DNA of 33,754 bases from Bacillota bacterium (GTDB lineage: Bacteria; Bacillota; Clostridia; UBA1381). Under the pieces are notes generated by a model. It searched no databases. It saw only the letters and a program-made list of their open reading frames with translations, and was not told the DNA's origin. A program made the translations under genes and the position numbers. Positions within the stretch are counted from its first letter, which is position 1. Each line of letters opens with the position of its first letter. This document shows positions 16,003 through 23,670 of the stretch, piece after piece. The stretch spans positions 1 through 33,754 of the forward strand of contig JAJQAT010000029.1 in the NCBI GenBank assembly GCA_021203665.1, written 5' to 3'.

Positions 16003-18906
16003 ATGAAAAAGCTTATACCCTTATTTATTCTCGCGTTGTGCCTCGCGGGCTGCGGTGAAACAGTGCAGGTGGAAAACCCCGATGCCTTGAAAGCCGCGGT
16101 AATCTCGGCGGCGGACAGCGTGACGGCTAAAAACACATATAACGCCCTAAACGAATCCACCGTCGCGACGCTAACGGCGGAAATGCTGGACGTGACGCAG
16201 ATAAGCAATCTTTCGGATTATGACGTGCTTTACATAGACAAAAGCGTCACCGAAACGCCGGACTTTGACGCCGCGGCGGTGCAGGAATATGTGTCGAACG
16301 GCGGCAGCGTGTTCCTCGATAACGAGGTGTACGGCGTGTTTGACAGCGATTTTATCGGTGCGCTGGAATTTGTCGCGCTTGACGCTTGCCCGCTCGATAT
16401 GGAGTACGGGGAGGGCGCGGACAGCGGCGCCGTCAGGAAAATTCAGGAGCTTATAAGCGATTTTTGCGGCGTTTACAAGAATTACGCCAATTATGAGGAA
16501 ACCCTTTCAAAGCAAAGCTACGGAGTGGGAGTTGTGCCGTCGACGGCGCAGTGTATAGCGTCCGCGAACGGAGTCGGAATATACACGCTTAATCAATACG
16601 GCGACGGATATGTGTTTTTCACCAATCCGCTTTTGCCGAACGCCTTTTCCGTGAATAATCTTTCTTCCGACGACGAGGGCGAATACCTTGCCGCGTCCAC
16701 GGTCGGCGCGAATAAGCTTATGCGCGACTATTTTGCCGAATTTGTGTCATTGCAAAAATACGGCTATGCCGTTGAGCATATATTCGGCAGCTTCGCAAGA
16801 CCCGCGGCGGCATGGGAGCTGTATTGCGAGGATATGACGGGTATAGAGAACGGCAGCGCGGTTACATTCACGGAAATGTGCGAGAAATACGGACAGGTTC
16901 CCTCGTTTTCGCTTGCGAGAAATCAATATATTTGGTTCCGCAGGGCGGAGAGCGTGACCTACGCCTTAAGCAATAACGGCGCGTTCGCGATGGACCCGTA
17001 TGAGAACGCCTATTCCTCCGGCACACATTTTGTTTCGGACAAGGAATGGCTGTCGCTCGATTATTACGATAACACGATAAGCTATTTCGAGGACAGTCAT
17101 GATTACATAAAGCGCGCGTATCCGTGCCCGACGGATTACAACGTGGACGGAAATATGGATTTAATCTGCGGCAGTGCCGACGGAAATTTATATTTTTACA
17201 GCGGAATCGGTATGGGTACGAATTACGAGTTTACCGCCGCCGCGCTTTTTACCGACTCGGACGGAACGCCCGTTTCGGTCGGAGCGTTTTCGTCGCCCGC
17301 GCTCGCGGATTTGGATATTGACGGAATAGCCGAAATAATTTCCGGCAGTGAGGACGGGAAAATATATTCCTTTAAGCCGCTCGGCGGGTTGGTTCTTGAA
17401 AATCAGGGAGTTATACTCGAAACCGGACTTACCGACGCGATGCCGTCCGTTGGCGACCTTAACGGCGACGGAATCGCCGATTTGGCTGTCGGCTCGAGAA
17501 ACGGCGAGCTTAGGATATATTACGGGTATATGGAGCATTACGGTGTGGCGTTCGGCGAGTATGAAACGATTGACAGCGGTCAGAGCTGGTGCGCGCCGTG
17601 CATCGCGGACGTTGATAACGACGGCGTGAACGAGCTGTACGCCGGCACCTTTGAGGGATATATCGCAAAATACGAGAACAATATTTTGAGCGGCTATCTT
17701 GATGGCAATGAGTGTAATTATTTGGGCAATATACATCTGAAATTCGGCACAAACTGCGTGCCGAGATTTTATGACATCGACAATGACGGCAATAAGGATT
17801 TAATTGCCGGCTCCTTGGAATACGGTATGGCGGTGCCGATAGACAGCGAGTATTTCTCGTATCAAGAGGAACTGCTGCGGCAGGTAAATTATTTTAAGGA
17901 TAAGGGAATATACATAGGCGCGCACACGCTCTCTCATGAGCATGCCGATATGTTCCACGACCAAAGGGAGCTTGAATATCATAAAAACGCCTTTGCCGCT
18001 TACGGACTGGATTTTGTCGGCGGCGGCGCGAATCAGCATACGTGGTATACAAGCAAAATCGGATATGACACGCATTATGACAACACGCGCGGCTACGACG
18101 GCACATACCGCGCCCAGCTTGAGGCGGGACTTTATTGGAACAGCGGCTCGCGCGCTCCGGACAGTATGGTGGAGCCGGCGGTGGGCGCGGAAAACGCGAT
18201 TCTTGTGCCGTTTTATCTCGATAACGGTCAGCTGATGCTCCAGCCTTCAAACTCTCCCGACGGAAACAGCGCGTACGCGCAGCTTTCGGCGAAATACGAG
18301 GTTCCTCTTTTGTTCGCGAATCATATTGATTATACCTACCGCGAAGCCGAGGAGGAAGAGGAAAAAATTAAAAGGGTCGGCACGCTTGTCGATGATTACG
18401 GGTATAATTTTGTTCAGGAAAATCAGCTCGCGAAAATGGTCGCGGCGGCGTATAACAGCCTCGTGAGCGCGAAATGGGAGGACGATACCCTGTATTTGTC
18501 CGCGCGGGCGAAGAGCGAGGATATTCCGCTGTATGATGAGGCTTATCAAGGCTCGACCGGAGTGAAAATCATTCTCGCGGACGGCGTCGCGGCGGACGAG
18601 TTTTGCGTCAGCGCGAGCGTTTATTATAAAAAGGATAACTGCATTTATGTGTCCCTCGACAAGGGCGCGAGCATTTCAAAAAACGGCGAGGACAACAATA
18701 TTAATGTGACGGCGGTAAATCTTCCCGCGAAAATCTCAAAGACGGAGAACGGAGCGGCGGTTAAATTCCTTGACGGCGGCATGATGACCGCCGAGGTGAA
18801 CGGAACGGTGAAAACCACGTCCGAGGGCTGGGAAACAACTTGGCAGGACGGCAAAACCGTGTTCAGAAAATACGGCGAAGCGGAAACGCTTAAAATTGTA
18901 AAGTAA
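16003..18906 (+). CDS. large lipoprotein: deacetylase-like fold with FG-GAP propeller insertion
   Basis: A 967-residue surface lipoprotein. The lipobox LAGC has Cys17. Residues 25-265 resemble a glutamine-amidotransferase-like or trimerisation fold (VLYIDKSV, NGGSVFLDNE). Residues 271-305 (ELYCEDMTG, EMCEKYGQVPSFSLA) look like the first strand and helix of a NodB-type deacetylase, with an Asp as in motif 1. Five FG-GAP/VCBS calcium loops follow at 378, 437, 485, 536 and 591 (e.g. DLNGDGIADLAVGS). The deacetylase then seems to resume at 621: GAHTLSHEH contains the motif-2 pair H641/H645, and LLFANHID near 769-776 is motif-5-like. A beta-rich C-terminal part (820-967) follows. ATG 16003 has AAGGAG. 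The substrate is unknown; catalytic competence is inference from motifs. Confidence 0.7.
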   Translation: MKKLIPLFILALCLAGCGETVQVENPDALKAAVISAADSVTAKNTYNALNESTVATLTAEMLDVTQISNLSDYDVLYIDKSVTETPDFDAAAVQEYVSNGGSVFLDNEVYGVFDSDFIGALEFVALDACPLDMEYGEGADSGAVRKIQELISDFCGVYKNYANYEETLSKQSYGVGVVPSTAQCIASANGVGIYTLNQYGDGYVFFTNPLLPNAFSVNNLSSDDEGEYLAASTVGANKLMRDYFAEFVSLQKYGYAVEHIFGSFARPAAAWELYCEDMTGIENGSAVTFTEMCEKYGQVPSFSLARNQYIWFRRAESVTYALSNNGAFAMDPYENAYSSGTHFVSDKEWLSLDYYDNTISYFEDSHDYIKRAYPCPTDYNVDGNMDLICGSADGNLYFYSGIGMGTNYEFTAAALFTDSDGTPVSVGAFSSPALADLDIDGIAEIISGSEDGKIYSFKPLGGLVLENQGVILETGLTDAMPSVGDLNGDGIADLAVGSRNGELRIYYGYMEHYGVAFGEYETIDSGQSWCAPCIADVDNDGVNELYAGTFEGYIAKYENNILSGYLDGNECNYLGNIHLKFGTNCVPRFYDIDNDGNKDLIAGSLEYGMAVPIDSEYFSYQEELLRQVNYFKDKGIYIGAHTLSHEHADMFHDQRELEYHKNAFAAYGLDFVGGGANQHTWYTSKIGYDTHYDNTRGYDGTYRAQLEAGLYWNSGSRAPDSMVEPAVGAENAILVPFYLDNGQLMLQPSNSPDGNSAYAQLSAKYEVPLLFANHIDYTYREAEEEEEKIKRVGTLVDDYGYNFVQENQLAKMVAAAYNSLVSAKWEDDTLYLSARAKSEDIPLYDEAYQGSTGVKIILADGVAADEFCVSASVYYKKDNCIYVSLDKGASISKNGEDNNINVTAVNLPAKISKTENGAAVKFLDGGMMTAEVNGTVKTTSEGWETTWQDGKTVFRKYGEAETLKIVK

Positions 18907-18911
18907 AAAGA

Positions 18912-18944
18912 CTGCAGACAGAACCTAATCGGTTTTGTCTACAG
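18912..18944 (-). terminator. terminator serving cbiK (minus strand)
   Basis: Imperfect 14-bp stem, CTGCAGACAGAACC against GGTTTTGTCTACAG, followed on the minus strand by TCTTTTT. It ends the long cobalamin operon. Confidence 0.75.
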
Positions 18945-18950
18945 CCTCAT

Positions 18951-18978
18951 GTCCCTGCTTGACGGCGGGGACTTTTTT
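18951..18978 (+). terminator. terminator serving the lipoprotein operon
   Basis: Stem GTCCCTGC/GCGGGGAC, 6-nt loop and a run of six T. The two converging operons thus have separate, adjacent hairpins, each with a U-tract on its own strand. Confidence 0.85.
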
Positions 18979-18987
18979 GCGTAATTA

Positions 18988-19740
18988 TTAATAAAAGACA
19001 TTTCTTAAATGCTCGCAGTACATTTCCTGTATTTCGTCCGTTTCTCCGAGACCCGCGAGGGAGCAATCGACGTCAAAGCCGTTATCCTCAAATGCCTTTT
19101 TCCATTCCACCGCCATATCGTTTTGCGCGTGGTCGCCGCATACGAGCATAAGCGGCAAAAGAGTGACGCTTTTGATACTGCGCCTCTTTGCCTGCTTGAT
19201 TACGGTGTCGAGGTCGGGGAAGCCCTCCACGGTTCCGACGTAAACATTGCTCATACCGGCGTCCTTGAAGTGATAGTCGAGCGCGGAGTACAGCGAATTT
19301 GCGAAATGCTCGCTGCCGTGTCCCATAAATATGTATAATCTGTTTTTATCCGTAAGACGCTTTTTAAATATATTCACTATTTCAAAATAGTCCTCGGTTA
19401 TCGAAATAAGCGGACGCGAAACGCTAATGTTCATTTTGTCCTTAAAGCCGTCAATCATTTTACACGCCTTGTCGTATTCCGCGCCGTTCATAATATGAGT
19501 GGGGACACAAAAAATATCGGTGTACCCGCGCGAATATAATTTATCGAGCGCCTCCGTTACGGTGTCGACGTGAATACCGCTTTGTTCCCCGAGCTTTTTT
19601 ATTATCATTCCGCTTGTGAAGGTGCGAAAAACCTCGGTTTTAAATTCGTTTCGTATTCTGTTTTCGACAGCGGCTATTGTTTTTTCGAGAGTGTCGGGAT
19701 AGCTCGTGCCGAAGCTGATAACAAGTATTGCTTTTTTCAT
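18988..19740 (-). CDS. cbiK: sirohydrochlorin cobaltochelatase
   Basis: Inserts Co2+ into sirohydrochlorin, giving cobalt-sirohydrochlorin, the entry to anaerobic B12 synthesis. The 250-residue protein is a full two-domain CbiK. The metal ligands are visible: H141 (FMGHGSEH), E172 (TVEGFPD) and H204 (CGDHAQNDM). The N-terminal ILVISFGTSY matches the family. Start ATG 19740. There is no signal peptide, unlike the periplasmic CbiK of Desulfovibrio, so it acts in the cytoplasm. It is the last gene of the operon. A relaxed activity on Fe or Ni cannot be excluded from sequence. Confidence 0.93.
   Translation of the reverse strand: MKKAILVISFGTSYPDTLEKTIAAVENRIRNEFKTEVFRTFTSGMIIKKLGEQSGIHVDTVTEALDKLYSRGYTDIFCVPTHIMNGAEYDKACKMIDGFKDKMNISVSRPLISITEDYFEIVNIFKKRLTDKNRLYIFMGHGSEHFANSLYSALDYHFKDAGMSNVYVGTVEGFPDLDTVIKQAKRRSIKSVTLLPLMLVCGDHAQNDMAVEWKKAFEDNGFDVDCSLAGLGETDEIQEMYCEHLRNVFY
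19502..19512 (+). repeat. one-mismatch copy of GGGACACTAAA in cbiK
   Basis: GGGACACAAAA, one substitution from the motif. Coding reading is FCVPTH. Confidence 0.4.
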
Positions 19741-19750
19741 AAATTGACCG

Positions 19751-20356
19751 TTAAATCCTTTCGCAAAACTGAATTTTTTCCTTTATTTTGTCCTCAAACA
19801 GAGCCGTATCTCTTCTTGCGATTTCAAGCATCTCATCGGAGAGCATATAATTTATAAGCTCCTGTTTAGTGTCCCCGTGATTGGCGATTATAATTTGTCT
19901 GTATTTTTCAAGAAGCGGAAGAATTGAATTGTAAAAATCAATATCCGCGCTTTTTTCCGCGCAAAGCCTTTTTGCAAGCAGCGGGAGCTTGCCGTTTGTG
20001 GAAACCGATACGGTTAAATCTCCCGCTGCCGCCGAGGCGGCGGATATAAAATCCGAATGCTCCGCGTCGTCCGCGAGGGACACTAAAATATTTTTTTCTC
20101 TCGCGTCGGCGGCGATTTGCCTGTTAAGAGATTTGTTATCCGTGGCGGCGATTACGAGAAACGCGCCGATTATATCGGATTTGTCATAGCGCTTTTGAAT
20201 TTTTTCGGCGCAGTCAAAGCCGCCGCAAAAATTCGGACTTACAGCCGTGACCGCCGCGCCGGAGGCGGCAAGCTTTCGCGCCTTGCGCAAAGCGGTTTTG
20301 CCGCCGCCTATAATTACGCATTTTTTGCCGCTTATGTTCAGCATTACTGGATACAT
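19751..20356 (-). CDS. precorrin-2 dehydrogenase (SirC / CysG N-terminal type)
   Basis: Oxidises precorrin-2 to sirohydrochlorin with NAD+. The 201-residue protein starts MYPVMLNISGKKCVIIGGG, with the nucleotide loop IIGGGKTALRKA near 15-26. The dimerisation and active-site region follows (DLTVSVSTNGKLPLLAKRL). It corresponds to the CysG N-terminal half or Bacillus Met8p-like YlnF; no chelatase domain is fused, consistent with a separate cbiK. ATG at 20356 overlaps the hemB stop as TGATG, with a GGAGG site inside hemB. The in-frame ATG at 20374 lacks a site. It contains two exact GGGACACTAAA motifs at 19865 and 20077. Confidence 0.9.
   Translation of the reverse strand: MYPVMLNISGKKCVIIGGGKTALRKARKLAASGAAVTAVSPNFCGGFDCAEKIQKRYDKSDIIGAFLVIAATDNKSLNRQIAADAREKNILVSLADDAEHSDFISAASAAAGDLTVSVSTNGKLPLLAKRLCAEKSADIDFYNSILPLLEKYRQIIIANHGDTKQELINYMLSDEMLEIARRDTALFEDKIKEKIQFCERI
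19865..19875 (-). repeat. GGGACACTAAA motif, copy 1 (sirC)
   Basis: Exact 11-mer on the coding strand, read as G-D-T-K. Confidence 0.9.
20077..20087 (+). repeat. GGGACACTAAA motif, copy 2 (sirC)
   Basis: Exact 11-mer on the template strand; the coding strand reads L-V-S-L. Confidence 0.9.
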
Positions 20357-21318
20357 CACATTTCCTCCAGCCATTTTGCCGCGTCAAGCGCGTAATATGT
20401 TATAAGCATTTTCGCGCCCGCGCGTTTCATCGCGGTAAGGCTTTCCATAACGATTGATTTTTCGTCAATCCAGCCGTTTTGCGCGGCGGCTTTAATCATC
20501 GAATATTCCCCGCTGACGTGGTATATTGCAAGAGGGACACTAAAAGTGTCGTCGATTGCTTTCGCAATGTCAAGATAGGGCAGGGCGGGTTTCACCATTA
20601 CAATGTCCGCGCCCTCGTCAATATCGGCTTGCGTTTCGATAATCGCCTCTTTTTTGTTGCGGAAATCCATTTGATAGCTTTTCCTGTCCCCAAATGCGGG
20701 CGCGCTGTCGGCGGCGTCGCGGAAGGGTCCGTAAAAGGAGGAGGAATACTTCACGCTGTACGCCATAATAAGCACATTTTCAAAATCGTTCTCGTCAAGG
20801 ACGCGCCTTATAGCGGCAACTCTGCCGTCCATCATATCCGACGGCGCGACAATATCCGCGCCCGCCGCGGCGCAGGAGAGCGCCGCTTTTGCCAAAAGCG
20901 GAAGAGTTTTGTCGTTTATGACGCAGCCGTTTTCAACAACTCCGCAGTGCCCGTGAGAGGTGTATTCGCACAGGCAAATATCCGCGATTACAATTAAATC
21001 GGGACAGAGCTTTTTCGTGAGCCTGATAGCCTTTTGAACAATTCCGTCGTTGTTGTACGCCTCACTGCCGTATTCGTCCTTTTTTTTCGGTATTCCGAAG
21101 TACAATACCGCCTTTACGCCCGCCTTTTTAACCTCGCCGAGCGCCTGAGGCAAATCCGCAAGCGAATAGCGCTTTATTCCGGGCATTGACGGTATGTCCT
21201 CCGTTTCGCCGTCAATAACGAAGATCGGATATATCAAATCCGTTTTGTCTATTGATGTTTCGTGCACAAGGTCGCGTATTTCCTTGGTGGCGCGAAGTCT
21301 TCTCGGTCGTTTTATCAT
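20356..21318 (-). CDS. hemB: porphobilinogen synthase (5-aminolevulinate dehydratase)
   Basis: Condenses two 5-aminolevulinates to porphobilinogen. It has 320 residues. Active-site lysines are K190 (MAYSVKYSS) and K243 (IVMVKPALPY). The metal site DICLCEYTSHGHCG carries Cys at 115, 117 and 125, which points to a Zn-dependent enzyme rather than the Mg type. ATG 21318 follows GGAAGGGGAG; a longer frame starting six codons earlier lacks a site. The last codons contain the ribosome site of sirC and the stop overlaps its ATG. There is one exact GGGACACTAAA motif at 20534. Confidence 0.96.
   Translation of the reverse strand: MIKRPRRLRATKEIRDLVHETSIDKTDLIYPIFVIDGETEDIPSMPGIKRYSLADLPQALGEVKKAGVKAVLYFGIPKKKDEYGSEAYNNDGIVQKAIRLTKKLCPDLIVIADICLCEYTSHGHCGVVENGCVINDKTLPLLAKAALSCAAAGADIVAPSDMMDGRVAAIRRVLDENDFENVLIMAYSVKYSSSFYGPFRDAADSAPAFGDRKSYQMDFRNKKEAIIETQADIDEGADIVMVKPALPYLDIAKAIDDTFSVPLAIYHVSGEYSMIKAAAQNGWIDEKSIVMESLTAMKRAGAKMLITYYALDAAKWLEEM
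20534..20544 (+). repeat. GGGACACTAAA motif, copy 3 (hemB)
   Basis: Exact 11-mer on the template strand; the coding strand reads F-S-V-P, a normal HemB stretch. Confidence 0.9.
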
Positions 21319-21367
21319 TTTAATCTCCCCTTCCAATGCATTGCAGTGTAAATTATAACGCGGCGCG

Positions 21368-22804
21368 TCAGATTTCGTCTTTTAAAATACATTCAATAAT
21401 ATTTTCCGCGGTCGGTCTTTCGGCTGTTTTATATATTTCAATGCCGTATTTCCGCGCGGCTTTTGAGGTTTCCGCGCCTATCGAGATAAATTTGGCGTTT
21501 GTATAAGCCTGTGCCATTTCGGAAAACGCCTTTGCCGCCGAGCCGCTTGAAAGAATTATATAATCCGTATCGGGGACACATAAATTCAAAAGCTCCTTTT
21601 TGGAAAAATCCGTTTCCGTGCGGTAGAGCGGCATATCCGTAAATTGTATTTTACCGTCCGTCAGGATTTTCGGTATTGTGTCCGCACCGTTTTCCGCGCG
21701 TATTAAAAGAAGCCTGTCGCTTTTTTGGCATTGGGCGCAGAGCGTTTTTGCCAAATCCTCTCCGCGGTTATTTTTCGGAATTATGTCGGTGAAAATTCCT
21801 CTTTTTTCAAGAGCCGCCGCTGTTTTTTCGCCGACGGCGGCAAATTTTGCGCCGCATAAAAGACGTATATCCCTTTTGGATTTATTCATAAACTCAAAAA
21901 ATAATTCAACGCCGTTCGCGCTTGTAAATACGATATGGGTATATTTTTTTAAATCCGTTTTATCAAACAGCTCAAAATTTTGCGGCACTGTTTTTATAAT
22001 GGGAATTTCCGTTATATCCGTCCCTTTCGCTGCCCTTCTTATCCGAGCGTTCATTGATTTTGTACCCGTGGCAAGGATTTTTTTGCCCGACGGATAAAAC
22101 CACTCGCGGCGCAATTCGACAGCGCCGCCTATAATGATGACGGCGGGTGAGGAAACCTTTTTTGCCGATTCGGGCAGAGATTTTAGTGTCCCCGTAATAA
22201 TTTTTTGATTTTCCGCCGTGCCGTTTGAAATTATCGCCGAGGGAGTTTGGGCGTCCATACCGTTTTTTATAAGCTGCGATGAAATATTCGCGGCGTTTGA
22301 AAGTCCCATAAGAAACACAAGAGTTCCCCCGAGCTTTGCGATTGTCGAATAATCAAGGGTTTTTCCGGTTTTTCCGTGTCCCGTTATGACGTGAAAGGAG
22401 CTTGCCGCGTCGCGATGAGTTACCGGAATACCGCAGTATTCGGCGGCGCTGTAGCAGGAGGAAACTCCGGGCACAATTTCATACGGAATATTATTTTTCG
22501 CGAGAGCGTCCGCCTCCTCGCCGCCTCTGCCGAAAACAAACGGGTCGCCGCCCTTTAGGCGCACAACGTTTTTTTCCGCGCCGTGCTTTATAAGCTCGGC
22601 GTTTATTTTTTCCTGATTCATATGGTGATTGCCGGCGGCTTTTCCCGCGTAAATCAACGCGCAGCCGTCCTTAGCGCCGCTTAAAAGCGACGGATTCGCG
22701 AGGTGGTCGTATATAATGACGTCCGCGTTTTTTATACATTCAAGTCCCTTTTGAGTTATAAGACCGGTGCCGCCGGGACCGGCTCCCACAAGATATACCA
22801 TCAT
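21368..22804 (-). CDS. fused uroporphyrinogen-III methyltransferase / uroporphyrinogen-III synthase
   Basis: A bifunctional CobA-HemD fusion of 478 residues, a common form in clostridia. The N-terminal SUMT part (1 to about 245) has YLVGAGPG at 4-11, RLKGGDPFVFGRGGEE near 82-97 and VPGVSS near 112. It makes precorrin-2 with two SAM. The C-terminal part (about 250-478) is HemD: low conservation, with VFTSANGVELFF and YIILSSGSAAKAF as the two matching half-motifs. ATGATG at 22804/22801 overlaps the hemC stop; AAAGGA is upstream. The fusion couples ring closure to methylation and drains uroporphyrinogen III to sirohydrochlorin. One exact GGGACACTAAA motif lies at 22182, with a looser variant at 21573. 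Confidence 0.94.
   Translation of the reverse strand: MMVYLVGAGPGGTGLITQKGLECIKNADVIIYDHLANPSLLSGAKDGCALIYAGKAAGNHHMNQEKINAELIKHGAEKNVVRLKGGDPFVFGRGGEEADALAKNNIPYEIVPGVSSCYSAAEYCGIPVTHRDAASSFHVITGHGKTGKTLDYSTIAKLGGTLVFLMGLSNAANISSQLIKNGMDAQTPSAIISNGTAENQKIITGTLKSLPESAKKVSSPAVIIIGGAVELRREWFYPSGKKILATGTKSMNARIRRAAKGTDITEIPIIKTVPQNFELFDKTDLKKYTHIVFTSANGVELFFEFMNKSKRDIRLLCGAKFAAVGEKTAAALEKRGIFTDIIPKNNRGEDLAKTLCAQCQKSDRLLLIRAENGADTIPKILTDGKIQFTDMPLYRTETDFSKKELLNLCVPDTDYIILSSGSAAKAFSEMAQAYTNAKFISIGAETSKAARKYGIEIYKTAERPTAENIIECILKDEI
22182..22192 (-). repeat. GGGACACTAAA motif, copy 4 (cobA/hemD)
   Basis: Exact 11-mer on the coding strand, read in the frame G-T-L-K. Confidence 0.9.
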
Positions 22805-23670
22805 TCAGTTCCTTTCATTTTGCCGAGAGTGATTTCCGCCATTTTCTTTCCGAGCAGCTTCGGGTCGCCGCCGGTCATTTTCAGATATATTTCATTTTTA
22901 GTGTCCCCAAAAAATGTGCGCATTGTGATATTATCTCCGTCAGACACAGCCGACGCTCCGCAAGGCGCGTGACAGCCGCCGCCGACGTGCTTTAAAAACG
23001 CGCGCTCGGCGTCAAGCTCCGCCATTGTTTTTTTGTCGTTTATCGCGTCGGTGTATTTTTTCATTTTGCCCGCCGCCGTTTCTACAGCCAAAATGCCCTG
23101 ACCCGCCGCGCATATAAAGCTTTCGCCCAAATCCGCCGTGCGTATGTCCGTGATTTCAAGGCGGCGAAGAGCCGCTTTTGCCATTATAACCGCGTCGTAT
23201 TCGCCGTTTTTTACCTTTTCAAGGCGAGTGTGTATATTCCCGCGTATGGGTTTAAAATCCGCGTTCGGGAAAAGCCTTTTAGCCTGCGCCTCGCGTCTTG
23301 CGCTGCCCGTCCCGATGATTTTAATGTCGGATAATTCTGTGTCGGCAAAGTATACCAAAACATCGTCTCTGTCCTCACGCAGAAGAGCCGCTCCTATTTC
23401 AAGTCCGCCGCTTATCTCGGTCGGCATATCCTTTGCGCTGTGCACCGCCATATCTATTTCGCCGCACAGCAGAGCGGTTTCCAGTTCTTTTATAAAAACG
23501 CCCTTGCCGCCGAAGCTTTGCAAATCCTTGTCAAGGCGGCGGTCACCCTTTGTTGAGATGCCGACAATTTCAAAGGTGTCGTCGGGGAAATGCTCCTTTA
23601 ATTTTTCGATTACCGCCTCGGTCTGCTTTATGGCAAGTGCGCTTTTGCGCGAGCCGATTTTAATATTCAT
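22801..23670 (-). CDS. hemC: hydroxymethylbilane synthase
   Basis: Polymerises four porphobilinogens to hydroxymethylbilane. It is 289 residues. Catalytic D81 sits in HSAKDMPTE. The cofactor-binding Cys233 is in GGGCHAPCGA, and the conserved arginine-rich RREAQAKRLFP is at 125-135. ICAAGQGILAVE at 186-197 is also typical. ATG 23670 lies inside the 3' end of hemA (11-nt overlap), and its stop overlaps the next start, so translation is coupled on both sides. It contains one exact GGGACACTAAA motif at 22897. Confidence 0.96.
   Translation of the reverse strand: MNIKIGSRKSALAIKQTEAVIEKLKEHFPDDTFEIVGISTKGDRRLDKDLQSFGGKGVFIKELETALLCGEIDMAVHSAKDMPTEISGGLEIGAALLREDRDDVLVYFADTELSDIKIIGTGSARREAQAKRLFPNADFKPIRGNIHTRLEKVKNGEYDAVIMAKAALRRLEITDIRTADLGESFICAAGQGILAVETAAGKMKKYTDAINDKKTMAELDAERAFLKHVGGGCHAPCGASAVSDGDNITMRTFFGDTKNEIYLKMTGGDPKLLGKKMAEITLGKMKGTE
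22897..22907 (-). repeat. GGGACACTAAA motif, copy 5 (hemC)
   Basis: Exact 11-mer on the coding strand, read as G-D-T-K. Confidence 0.9.
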
